The notes under the pieces: generated by a model
Database searches by the model: none
Seen by the model: the letters and a program-made list of their open reading frames with translations, nothing else
Told to the model about the DNA's origin: nothing
Made by a program: the position numbers and the translations under genes
Shown here: piece by piece, positions 21,801 through 32,640 of the stretch
Numbering within the stretch: position 1 is the first letter of the stretch
Layout of the letters: each line of letters opens with the position of its first letter
From: Steinernema hermaphroditum
Taxonomy: Eukaryota > Nematoda > Chromadorea > Rhabditida > Steinernematidae
Assembly (NCBI GenBank): GCA_030435675.1
Contig: CM059622.1
Coordinates: forward strand, 8,990,001 to 9,054,000
Direction: 5' to 3'
DNA length: 64,000 nt

Positions 21801-23482
21801 CAACAGCTCCACAATCTCGACCAATAGTTCGTGCTGAAATAGAACGACTACAGCGGCTGATTCACGAAGAACAACAACATACCCTCTTCTGTTCTGACAG
21901 CTGCAGTTTGTACACTTTCTCGAATGCAGCCAATTTCTCGTTCACAGAGAACTGACCGCACCGAACAACACACAGGAATATCGAAAGTTTTGTAGCAACA
22001 ATCTGAACGCAAAGATATATGAACAGATCATGCAACACGGTTAAATATGGCATGAAAGTTGAGGCAGAATCTCACCTTCGACTGAGAAATACTCAGCATT
22101 TTCTCCACTTCAGCAAGCCTTTCGTAGTAATTCCTCGCTTCTTCAAACCGATTCAAATCGAACAGCGATTCCGCAACAGATTGCATACTCCATCTTTTCT
22201 CTTCAAGTCCCATTCTTTCGGCAATCCTGCAAAAGTTTTCAGTTTTTCGTTTAAATCCGCGCAACTTACGCTAACATTTTCAGATAGAATTTCAATTCCA
22301 CGTTTGGAAGACCAACTTCGTGAGCTTTGTCACCGAGCTTCTCGTACAGCGCAAACTGGGTGTAGTTCGACGTCGATTGTAAGGCGGTCTTCTCCCGTTT
22401 CATCGCTGTGTAGGCTACAAAACAGTGTACCCTCACTCGAATTCGTAAAGGGTAATTACCGTATTCCATCAACCCGTGGATCTCATCTTTCGCATAATCG
22501 ATACCTTTTTCGGACTGCAACTTGTAAAGATTGAAGATCGCCTCGGCGTACTTCGAAGAAAGAATCAGCTCTTGGGCGTAATGCATTCGTACGGAGACCT
22601 TAGCGACTTTCTCACAATGCTTCCCCACGTCCGACATCTTTCGGGCAATCGTGAGGCGCCTCTCCTGATCCTTTTCCGTTTCCAGCTCGGTATCCATACA
22701 AATACGTCGGAACTCATAGTCATGTTTCCATCTGAAACTCTTGCATAAGTTCAGCAACACATCAAGAGCCGCATACTCATCGCCGATCGGATTGGAACAG
22801 TTGGCGATTTCCTTTTTTGCCTTATCGTGTTGTCCCAAGGTAACGGAGATCTTCGCGAGTAATTGACAGACGCCGGCTCTTAACCTCTCGATGGTTCCTT
22901 CTTCTTTTGTCAGCGATTGAGCGATGACTTTCCGCTCACTTTTCAGCAGTTCAACTGACTGCACGCCATACATCCGCGCCTAAACAGATCACATGTCACT
23001 CGCAAAACGGATCGACGGACCTTCAGCAGCATTGCCAACCTCTTCGGCTTGGCGACTTGAACGGACCACTCACAGAAGATTCGGCATAGTTCGTGAAGCC
23101 CGAGCTGGTGCAGTTTAGGACTGCTTAACTTGTCGGCAAGCTTGAGGTATTCTTCGATGCACCTCACTGCCATCGGGAAATCCTCCTCGTCGATCGCGAT
23201 GCTCGTCTTCTGGCGGTAGGACAATGCCACATCGTTGTATCTCTTGTTGGCGTTCCCGTAGAGGATCGTTTCGTCAAAGTACTTGAGCGCCTCCTCTGTA
23301 TCTCCTCGATCTGTGTACAACACTGCGAGGTCCAGGCAAATGGCGCTGATGTTGGGGTCTCTGCTCGCTTCGGCGTTCCTCAGCCTCTTCCGCAACTTAT
23401 CTTCTGAAAAAGAGCGTTGAGAGAAGCAAAGCGGAATGAGCGCACCCTCTCCTGTCCTGGAGGTTTTCGTTCGGTTTCCCAT
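18854..23482 (-). CDS. TONSL: TONSL (tonsoku-like) replication-repair scaffold
   Basis: TONSL binds newly made histone H4 through its ankyrin domain and works with MMS22L at stressed replication forks. Here the ATG 23482-23480 begins an N-terminal TPR array (about 23400-22030; for example L-D-L-A-V-L-Y-T-D-R-G-D-T-E-E-A-L-K-Y-F-D-E-T). An acidic segment lies near 21740-21650 (E-D-D-S-G-E-E-A-D-D). Ankyrin repeats follow: G-E-T-F-M-H-L-A-A-R-N (about 21515), G-G-W-T-P-L-T-E-A (about 21360), and G-I-S-P-L-E-D-A-C-Q-G-G-Q (about 21190-21120). A disordered Ser/Arg-rich stretch (20900-20460), a ubiquitin-like segment (about 20215-20140) and C-terminal leucine-rich repeats (20089-18854) complete the canonical order TPR-Ank-UBL-LRR. 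About a dozen short introns interrupt it. It is divergent from NUDC, with about 340 bp between start codons. The domain order makes the call strong even though individual repeats are diverged. Confidence 0.86.
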
Positions 23483-23825
23483 TTAAGTGAAAAGCGGAAT
23501 CCTTTCAGCCCTCGGTGCACCTTGCTTTCGCGCAATTTTTCGCCGATCTGGTCTCGACTGGATTCGGAAATGTCATCCGGCGACCCGCGGAAACTTCTCG
23601 AAGTGTTCCCCCGAAAGGGGAATGCGTTCGCATCTGTCCGTGTTTCCAGACAGATGATTCCTAGGCAGCAGACACTTACGAGATGACTTAGCGATTACCG
23701 TAAATCTCTTGTGCAAGTCAATGTGAAATGTATTCTGTAGGATAGATTGTCGCACATCGATCGTGTGGAAGTTGCTTTTTGCAGAAGAGTGTTTATGTCG
23801 TTCTGTTGACGTTGCGTCGTTTAGC

Positions 23826-24971
23826 ATGACTTCCAACGAGTTGTTCGATAAGCAGCTGTACACGCTGGTCGACCTAGCCCATGGTGTACCCAACTTCTTC
23901 GACGGAGTCTTCAACTTCCTCGCCAGACGTACCGACTTCTACACGGGCGCCGGTATTGACCAAGCAAAGTCGATCGTTCTTCAAGCTTTCGACAAGAACT
24001 TGGAAGTTGCTCAAAAGGTATTAATCGGTTTGGCATCGGTGTTAATTCAGTTGTTCCCGTTTGCAGAAGGCTGCCGAAGAACAAAGGGAAAGAGAAGCGA
24101 AGGAGAAGCGCGCAGCTGAACGGCGCACAGCGGAAACGGTGAAACAGGAAGAATCCTCAGGGATCAAGGAATTAACTGATGAGGAGGCTGAAGCTCTGGA
24201 ACGGCAACTCGATGCGTACGTGTTCTCTTCTTTATTTTTTTTTCAACGTGATTTTAGAGAGAAGAAGGTGAAAAAAGATTCTGTTGAACTTGGAGATGCC
24301 AGCACGAGCAAAAAGAGCGCTCAGAACAACGATGAGGAGGAAGAAGAGGATAAAGGCAAGCTGAAGCCAAACGATGGTAACGGTTGTGACTTGGAAAGCT
24401 ACAGATGGACACAGACACTCGAAGAAATCGAGGTTAGATCAGGACGTGATCGGTTCATCATCCTCATTCATAGGTCACAATCCCACTCAAAGTGAGCTTC
24501 TTTTTCAAGAGTCGCGATGTCGTTGTCGATATCGGAAAGAAGTCTCTGAAAGTCGGCCTTAAGGGCGCAGAACCAGTCATAAACGGAGAGCTGAGCAAAG
24601 CGGTGAAGCTGGAGAGCGCGACGTGGACGCTGGATAGCGCCAAGAAAACAGTTGTTGTAACGCTTGAAAAACAAGATTCCGTGCAGTGGTGGAGCCGGCT
24701 GGTGACTACTGATCCAGAGATAAACACAAAGAGGGTCGTGCCTGAAAACTCAAAGTTATCAGATCTGGATGGCGACACACGTGCTATGGTCGAAAAGATG
24801 ATGTACGATCAGCGGCAGAAGGAAATGGGACTTCCCACATCAGAGGAGAAGAAGAAACAGGAAATGCTTCAAAAGTAGAGTTTGTCCTCTTGACTAGTAA
24901 CCCAATATTTGTATTTCAGATTCATGGCTCAACATCCGGAGATGGACTTCTCCAAAGTGAGGATGCAGTGA
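23826..24971 (+). CDS. nud-1: NUDC nuclear-distribution / HSP90 co-chaperone
   Basis: NudC assists dynein-LIS1 function, nuclear migration and mitosis, and acts as an HSP90 co-chaperone with a p23-like CS domain. The start at 23826 ([11 protein letters not shown]) opens the N-terminal dimerisation helices with [17 protein letters not shown] charged Lys/Glu coiled coil follows (24067-24360), then the CS domain at about 24405-24730: [12 protein letters not shown], then V-G-L-K-G, then W-W-S-R-L. The conserved C-terminal helix ends [11 protein letters not shown], with TGA at 24969-24971. Introns are at about 24019-24066, 24217-24255, 24433-24473 and 24876-24921. All family landmarks are present and the length of about 320 residues is normal. 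Confidence 0.93.
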
Positions 24972-26802
24972 AAATGGATTCCTCTATAATGACGTTGTTT
25001 GATTTTGCTACTTTTACAGCTTTGTTCTTTTTTATTTATGGTGAATCGGTAAGGGACGATAGCCTGTGGATGTTTTTACTCGACTGCTCACTCTGGGTTG
25101 AGAGGGTGGGAAGATCGATAAGCGGGTGGGAGTGTACTCCGGCTTGCTCGAAGTGCTTGTTCAGCACTGTTGCTAAGTAACGCACTGTGAGCCGGCTAAA
25201 TTGAGAAGACAGTGGTCGATCAGTCGAGACCGCTGGAAACCGGTTGGCTGATGTTCGCAGCGACCCTCTGTGCGGGGAGCACTTCCGATATTCCACACGC
25301 TCTGCCTGCAACTGTGTTTGCTCGTTCATTTTATGCCATAACGTGAGAGGATTCGGCTCGAATTACTCTTGTTCGTTGCAATTATTACGCTTTGCTCATT
25401 CCTCAGTCGACTGGAATTGGATAATTGTAGGTTTTAGATGCCTTGTGTGATCGGTTTTACGGTATCCAGCGCTCTTCTTCATTCGCCTCAAACAAATTCT
25501 CTTTCGCTCTATCAATCTTTCATAACTCCTCGCGAGACGCAACAAAGGTTCGCGGCCCAACTATTGGATTCGGGCAGCTGAGATAATTAGGCACGTCGCG
25601 GGGCCCCGAAGCCCTTCGTCGGCGTCGCGATCGAAAGGAGGCGGAGGTGTGCTTGTCGTCCAGTGACGTTCTCGCTCCTCGAGAGGTGTACCACGTCACT
25701 GCTTCTGCGAGTTGCATTCGTAATTAGGGGTTCGCCCTTATGCAAATGCCGCGTGCCTCAAGAATCTCTCCCCCGCTAAGTTGCCATCGATTTCGGATAA
25801 TCTCCCTCTTCCGCTCCTCTGGCGGCCTTCAAAGACGCGTCTGGTCCACGTCTACGGCCGCCGAGAGTGCGTTCGGAGGTCCCTACCGTCCAGAGGATGA
25901 CGTCATCTTTGACTCAGAACGTCGCACGGCCCGGCTGATCCAGATGAGTCACCCCGCGCGCTCCATTTGCACTGCGGAACAGTTGTGGACCTTGGCACCG
26001 CGACTGTGATGCTCAATTATCAATCGCTATGAGACGGTCGTTGTTTTGAAACGTGTTTTGCCTTCGTGGCTCAGCGTTTGTCACTCTCATCGTTTTTATT
26101 GGACTAGGAGGGGCCACTACGACTACTCATAACGCGCCGCGCGCTCCGCTGCTCTTCGATTGATTGCGTTTTTCGGCAACAATCGCTGCCCTCGCCTCTT
26201 CCGCGGCCTACTCGCACCTTGTAGCCTGTGGCCCGCAGTTTTGTTTACTTTTGAATTGCCGATCTCCGGGATTCCACGATGTTCGCCTTGCGGTGTGCTC
26301 CGACTTCCGCGAGCCGATCGATGCGCTCAGTGGCCTTTTTTCAGGCGTCCGGTCGCCGATAACCGACGCCTCTAATCGGCAATCCTGACGGCTATTTGTT
26401 CTAAATATTTGTTCTAAATCACATATTGAAAGCCGTTTCCGTTTCGTGTCCAGAATGGCACTCATTTCTGCTTCGTACCCGATCGTTATGCGAGCGATTA
26501 TAGGCCTTTAACTTTCGGAGCCTTCCATCCGAGTTGCTTCATTTTACGGGCCCGGGATGGGCCTTATGAATGCAATGCGTAAGCTTAAGTCTTGCAGTGC
26601 TTTCAAGCTATTATATGGCTAAATTAATATAGGATTCCTCTTCTGAGCTTCGATGATCTCCGTTTCAGTGTATTGTTGCTGTCCATTCATGCATTCAGTT
26701 CCAATTTCAACAGATGCGCGTTCATATCGTGGCTTATCCTGATTTTCCGCTTGAGTTCACATATCGGCTCCTCAGATTCGTTGAACGCCCCAGCCGCCAA
26801 AG
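24972..26802. other. Intergenic region / endophilin promoter region
   Basis: About 1.8 kb contain no recognisable gene. A GC-rich island at about 25540-25960 stands out from AT-rich flanks and carries recognisable transcription-factor sites, listed separately. A TACGGTA motif is at about 25459. Confidence 0.5.
25740..25916. promoter_or_regulatory. Cluster of octamer, CRE and AP-1-like sites
   Basis: ATGCAAAT (POU octamer) is at 25740-25747. A full palindromic CRE, TGACGTCA, is at 25898-25905 inside a 12-bp palindrome. TGACTCA (AP-1/bZIP type) is at 25910-25916. The cluster lies in a GC-rich island about 0.9-1.1 kb upstream of the endophilin start. Function as a promoter or enhancer is inferred from motif clustering alone. 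Confidence 0.4.
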
Positions 26803-28235
26803 ATGTCTCTGTCTGGACTTCGCAAGCAGTTTAACAAAGCCAATCAGGTACGTCAGTTTTCAGGAAGCCGTGCTAAGCATGCTTGCAGTACTTGAGCGAA
26901 ACGATGGGAGCAGCGGCGCCCACAAAGCTCGACGATGAATATAATGAGATGGAGAGGGTAGGCGTCCGTTCGATTCACTTACGTCGTGGACATTCTTCAG
27001 AAAATCGAAGTTACTTATGAACTTATTGGAGCGTTGATTGCCGGAATCCATGAGTATCTCCAGCCGAATCCAGCCACTCGGGCCAAAATGGCCACTATGG
27101 GAGCTCTCTCGAAAGTACGCGGCACTACGAAGGCCTCCCCCTATCCGCAAACAGAGGGTCTGTTGGCAGAAACCATGACAAGGTACGGTCAGTCGCTCGA
27201 TGGATCGGATCTCGGAAAAGCTCTCTGTGACGCCGGAGAGGCTTACCGCCAGATGGCGGACATCAAGTACCAGCTGGAGGAGAACGTTAAGCAGAACTTC
27301 CTTGATCCTATCTCCCACCTTCAGAACAGCGACTTGAAGGACGTGAACGTAAGTCGAGAACTGCGAAGTAGGTGTGCTATAGACGCTTTTCAGCACCACC
27401 GCACGAAACTAAAGGGTCGACGCCTGGATTACGACTGCAAGAAGAGAAAACAAACGAGAGGTGAGAATAGCTACAGATTCGGAAATAAAATTCGGTATTC
27501 AGATGAGGAACTCATCCAGGCGGAGGAGAAACTGGAAGAGTCAAAAAAACTGGCTGAGCAGGCCATGTACAACGTGTTAAGCAATGACGTTAGTGGTTGT
27601 GGTTGCCGCGAGGTTACCGTAGTTCCATTTAGGTCGAACAAGTCTCGCAGTTGGCGGCGCTAGTCGACGCACAACTCGACTTTCATCGCCAAACCACCCA
27701 GATTCTGGAGAATCTGCAGAGTCAGCTGCGCGGAAGAGTCAAGGAAGCGGGTACGCGTCCCAGGGCCGAGCATGTCGCCAAGCCGGTTCTTGCTGACCGT
27801 ACTCCCAGAAGCAGGTATGATAAGCAAATGAGCTCTTCATTCCACCGCATGATTAGGTCGCCCGTGGATCATCTGAGTGGTGCTACGGCCAACATAAACT
27901 TCGACAACCCCGGAGCTAGCACCACGGCGCCACCACCATATGCAAAGTCCATCAATGGCTCCGCTGGGTCAGTTGCCGACTCGTGGTCCCTACCTTCCAA
28001 TACCGTACCCAGCGCACCTCCCCCAGCACACAGCCCAATCCTTCCTCCCAGAAAAGCGACCGCGAAAGCCTTGTACGACTTCGAAGCTCAAAACCCGGGA
28101 GAGCTGGACTTCAAAGAAGGTCAGGTGATCGACCTCGTCTCTCAGATCGACGAAAATTGGTTCGAAGGATCTGTGAACGGGAAATCTGGCTTCTTCCCCA
28201 TTAGCTATGTGCAAGTCCTCGTGCCACTTTCGTAG
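26803..28235 (+). CDS. unc-57: Endophilin A (BAR-SH3), UNC-57 orthologue
   Basis: Endophilin A binds and bends membranes during synaptic vesicle endocytosis and recruits synaptojanin and dynamin through its SH3 domain. The start M-S-L-S-G-L-R-K-Q-F-N-K-A at 26803 matches the amphipathic helix H0. Exons are 26803-26847, 26889-26957, 27001-27348, 27394-27460, 27503-27588 and 27633-28235, all joining in frame. The N-BAR domain runs to about 27760 (K-I-E-V-T-Y-E-L-I, H-H-R-T-K-L-K-G-R-R-L-D-Y, D-E-E-L, Q-V-S-Q-L-A-A-L-V). A Pro/Ser linker follows, then the SH3 domain at about 28060-28230 (A-L-Y-D-F-E, E-N-W-F-E-G, G-F-F-P). A 42-bp in-frame GTATGA...TTAG segment near 27817-27858 could be an optional intron. 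TAG stop at 28233-28235. All functional motifs are intact. Confidence 0.95.
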
Positions 28236-28508
28236 TTCTTTTTTCCCTGTAGCGCATCCAAGCCTAGAGATTTTGTAACAGATAAAATGTATTCAAAACT
28301 CTTACTTTTTTCTCATGTACGTAGTTTCCACATCCTTTTTCTTCTCCTGTGTCTCTCTGTGTAATGTAAGTTAACGTCTCACTTCTCTAGGAAGCAGCAT
28401 TTCAGTTGAGCTGTACAAATAGATGTTGAAATTCTAATCCTTGTCATAAAACCAGAGTCTTCAATAATTTATGATTTATCACAAATGGGGCAGTAACTAG
28501 TTAAGGCC

Positions 28509-31112
28509 TCAGTTGTCCCGTGTAGAAGAAGCGAGAAGGTCCCTATGGTTCTGGCGAATGTAGTTCTGGCGGTTGATGCTAACGCTTTCGAAGTGATTAA
28601 TCAGGTCCGCAAAGGCGATCTCTTCAACGAACGGCCTTAACTTTGCTTTTTTGCTGAAAGAGTTACTGCTCGGGCTGTTTTTTTTTCGAAAACTTACCTA
28701 GTGAGCTTGACCGCAGGGATCGCCTGAAGACGTTTATGCAAGGTCGTGAACGCGTCCGTTTGCGGAAGAAGCATCAGAAGGGCGGAGAGCACCTCGGCGA
28801 GCGGCTGCTGATGCGTGGCATTTAGAAGATCCAATCTGATATCTAGAAGGACTTAAGTTGGGTTCTTGCAAGGCTCTCATACAGGCCAGAATTGGGGATT
28901 CTATGAGCTGCACTAGACGATCGATTTCGACGAGGAGCTCTACGGTAATGTCGATGTGGGAGAGGTACTCGACAAGGTCGCAGGCATGGGCGTAGTTCTG
29001 AGAAAGAAGACAGAGTCCCAGGAGGGCGATGGGCTGGTGACACCAACAGCGGTACACACAAGAGAACAGAGAAATCGAGTCCTAAAGCACCTGAATGCAG
29101 AGCGAAAAACTGGCAACCTGCACCTTAGTATCGAGCTTTTTCAACTGCTCTCGAAGGACGAAGAGCTCCGTGGCTGTGAGGAGAATGCTGTTCAGCATGG
29201 CCACCATTCTGGACACGAACTCGAGGTTCGTCTCTTTGAGGAGCAGAAGAGAGAGCGACTGATAAATGTGGCTGGGATCCAACAGCAAACAGAGTCTCCG
29301 CACGATAAGAACGCCGCGGTCCGTCATGAGGGACGGCCGCGAGCGGAACATCTCCAGAATGCTGATGCAGAATTTGATCAAGTAGGGCGACACGTTGGTC
29401 AGCTAGAAGAGTACATGGCGAGGAGTACTTGTGTCAGCGGTACCTTTTCTGTCGTGTCGGAGTCGAGATTGAGGGAGGAAGAGGTGAGAGAGTGCTGCTT
29501 CTGCTCGCAGATGTCGGAGAGGAGGTGCAGGTCCAGGAGCAGAACGTCGTCGCACGTGTCCGAGAGCATCGTCAGAAGAAGTGAAAATATCTTCTCGATG
29601 TATGGAATGATCTGGAAAGGTCAGCTGTCACGTGTCTCTTCCAACGCTACAGTAACACACCTGATCGGGGATGACCGAGTGCATGTGCTTGATCCAGTTG
29701 AGCACCGCCATGCGCGTCTCCCGTTTGTCGTGGTGGATGTGCTTCAGCAGTACAGTGACCACAGGGTCGATGTCCACCGAGCACCCTTCGGTGACCAACT
29801 CCATCAGGAGTCTGTTTATCTCCTTCGCTAGAAAGGGTTTTTTAGGGGCACTAGGTCGGGGAGTTCACCCTTCAGCTGGTTGTCGTGGATGGAGGGAAGG
29901 ACCGTCGTCAAGTAGGCCGACAGATTGGGCACGATCCGAGTGCCGAAGAGCGTCACGAAGCGCGCCATCCAGATAAGTGCGGTCTGCCGGGCCAGCAGAG
30001 GAGAGCTCTGGGCAGCGTGGACAACCAGAATGTTGACCAGGCCTGTCAAATCGGTCTGAAAATGCTTTAATCTAACAGGCGCTGAGTGGGTTACGGTACC
30101 TTTTCCTTCGACGCAGATCCGAGTAGTCCCAGAAATTGCCCAAGGACGCTTCGGGTTATGTCTCTGACGTTGTTGTCTTCGTCGCCCAACATAAAGAAGA
30201 GTTGGTCAAGCACTTCTGGGAGGTACACAAGTACAGAAAACTCCGGAACTGTCAGCAACGTGTTCATCTAAAGAGCTCTGTAGTTGATCTCGGAGGAACA
30301 CCCTCGGAGGAACGTATTGATCTCGGAGGAACACCCTACCCAAGAGACGATAAATCGCCTGCTGGTGCTTATTTCCGCGTATCCGTGCTTTCTGGTGAGA
30401 ACCATCAGCTCCTCTACGTCGAAGTTAGGGGTCCCCGACACGATGTCCTACAAAAAAAAGCCGATCGATCGAACGTGACTAATCGTACTATTTATCGCAG
30501 TACCTTCAGCAGACGATCCAGAAGCTCAGCGCCGCTTCTGACGTTCTGGTCCTGATCCGATGACAGCTAAAGGGAGACTCTTCCACGGAGCAGAGGAACC
30601 CTGGTTACCTTCCACAGAGTGTCGAAGAGCCGGTCGAACAGAACGAGGGCCGAATTCCGAGCTATTTTGACGATGTTGTACAGAGACTGCAATGGCGGTT
30701 ACTCCTTGCCGCGAAGGCGCTCTGACCTCACAGGCGTAGTACCGGACTCTGGCGTCGGTGTCGCTGAAGCAGGTGAGCACTGGTTCGACCAGCTGCGTCG
30801 TGAACGGTTGAATCTCCTTGCCCAAGGCGATTGCGGCGGCGGCCATTCCGATGAGGCCTCCCTTGCGGGTGTTCCCATTCTGAGCTATTGTCAGATCTTT
30901 CAGTACGCTCAAGAGCTTCTCCAGTTGTGAGATGTGATTGTTCTTTACCAACTCCCTTACTTGCCTGAACACAGATTCCGAGTTACTAAGAAGACCTTTG
31001 GCACCACTGACTTCTCAATGTCTAGGGCCGCTTGTTTCCTCCTTTCGTAGAGCTTGTCGGTGAGAGTTCGGACGACGGCCACAGTCAGCGGAGCGTACTG
31101 AGCGTCCGACAT
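28509..31112 (-). CDS. VAC14: VAC14, PIKfyve-complex scaffold
   Basis: VAC14 is the HEAT-repeat scaffold that holds PIKfyve (Fab1) and FIG4 together to control PI(3,5)P2 on endosomes and lysosomes. The ATG 31112-31110 gives M-S-D-A-Q-Y-A-P-L-T, and the next exon reads R-K-G-G-L-I-G-M-A-A-A-A-I-A-L-G-K, then E-P-V-L-T-C-F and V-R-Y-Y-A-C-E, the family's best-conserved N-terminal block. Further exons carry H-E-A-T-type helices, L-C-L-L-L and N-S-I-L-L-T-A-T-E-L-F. The C-terminal signature is Y-R-C-W-C-H-Q-P, L-S-Q-N-Y and I-D-R-L-V-Q-L-I-E-S-P. The end F-A-D-L-I-N-H-F-E stops at 28511-28509. More than ten introns interrupt it; one (about 30285-30345) contains a short internal duplication. Assignment is strong because N- and C-terminal landmarks are both found. 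Confidence 0.92.
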
Positions 31113-32640
31113 TCTGAAAACACCGACTGTTAGTATACAGGTCTAAGTATGTGTCCTTTTGAAACGTTTCTTCCACTCTAGGGAGACTGTGTGCTATCTA
31201 ACGAGAAGAAATGCGGAATTGGCGTGATTCACGTCGGTGCTCCGAATTTACATTTGCAGAATATGTTTGAATCCAGTCGCATCGCTCGCGCGAAGGGAAG
31301 TCGCTGTAAGACCTCGGTGTTCTCCAACACTCACGAGACTCTGAAAGCTGAGTCCCTGAGAAGCAGAAACGTTCGAGAATTTTCTCTCTCGGCGAATTTG
31401 TAGAAGAGACAGTTCGCACTCACAGAAGAGACTGTCTATGTTTCTGTCTTGCGAGGAAGTGATGGCTGATGTCTCAGTTCTGCGATGACCCTAAATCAAG
31501 AACTTGATTGACACTTTGTCGTGTTTATGCGCTTTCGCGAAATTGGTCACTTTACGGTATCGATTCCTATCAGCTGGACTGCATGTTCCATTCTGGAGCT
31601 TTGTTTTCCTTCGTTCGTGTTCGATGATGCATATATTCAAACGAATCATTGTTGTACAGAGGGGGCAAAGTTTATGTTTTGCCGTGATTGTACATGTTAA
31701 TATGTGCGTCAGGCTACCTGGGCGTTGTTTTTTGTAATGTTTTATCGTTGTTTTGTGGATAATCTCTATTGATCGTTCAGTTCTCTGCATTCATAATGAA
31801 TACCTATTTATTTCGCCGAGCGTTGTATGATCTATTGGGTTTTACGTTTTCTTGAACAAGACCCTTTCAAAATATTTAAAAAGTCGCTCAAATATTCTCT
31901 CTGGATCGTCTCAAAATTTAAGGGTATAAGGTTTCGTATGCAGAAGAGCGTTCTGCATATTTGTATTCCTGTTGTGGCCTAAATTTCGATGAAGAATACT
32001 GTATATTCATGAGATAAGCTTCCATGAGATGTTGTTATTCAATAGCGATTATTGAAAATTCATTTCCTTTCTACACATTGACGCAATTCCAATGATATTG
32101 TTAGCTTTCTCCCTTATCGCTCGGTAGATTACCATCGCCGTCCTCTTTGCTCTTAGCATTTGCCGAACAGCTAATTGATGGGTCTGAATAATTTGGGCGT
32201 GGACTCTGACTTGTTCAACATTGTGAGTCGCGACTCGAAGCCGATGTCTGTTTTTTCGCGGCTGCCTATTCCTTCGCTCTCCGAGCGGTCATTCCGCGAG
32301 CGCCGATATATCGCTCGAATTGAGAGTGAATGAGACACTAAAGGCACAAGAAATAGTGCGGCGGAGGGAAGGGCTGGCAGGCCTGAAGCCACGCCCTTGG
32401 TCCGCCGCAATGGCAGCGTGCGCTACTCGGAAAGTGTATAGTGTTTGTCGTGTGTGGTGGCGACGATGCCCGCTGCCGTTGATGGGCGGCCGTCTGCTGG
32501 ATGTTCCTTTCTCGAAGAGAGCACCGTCACATTTTTCTCGTATGTGTTTTCGCATAGTTTCTCGTAACATATGTATCGCGACAGCCTTAGTTTTCTTTCA
32601 CTAATGCTTTATGTTTTTTTCAGTCATCCCCACACTCGCG
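31113..32640. other. Intergenic region between VAC14 and the CREB3-type gene
   Basis: About 1.5 kb separate these divergent genes. No domain-bearing frame was seen. A run of T followed by CAG (acceptor at 32621-32623) lies 17 bp before the bZIP start codon with no evident upstream coding exon, which fits a spliced-leader acceptor or an untranslated exon within this region. Confidence 0.45.
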
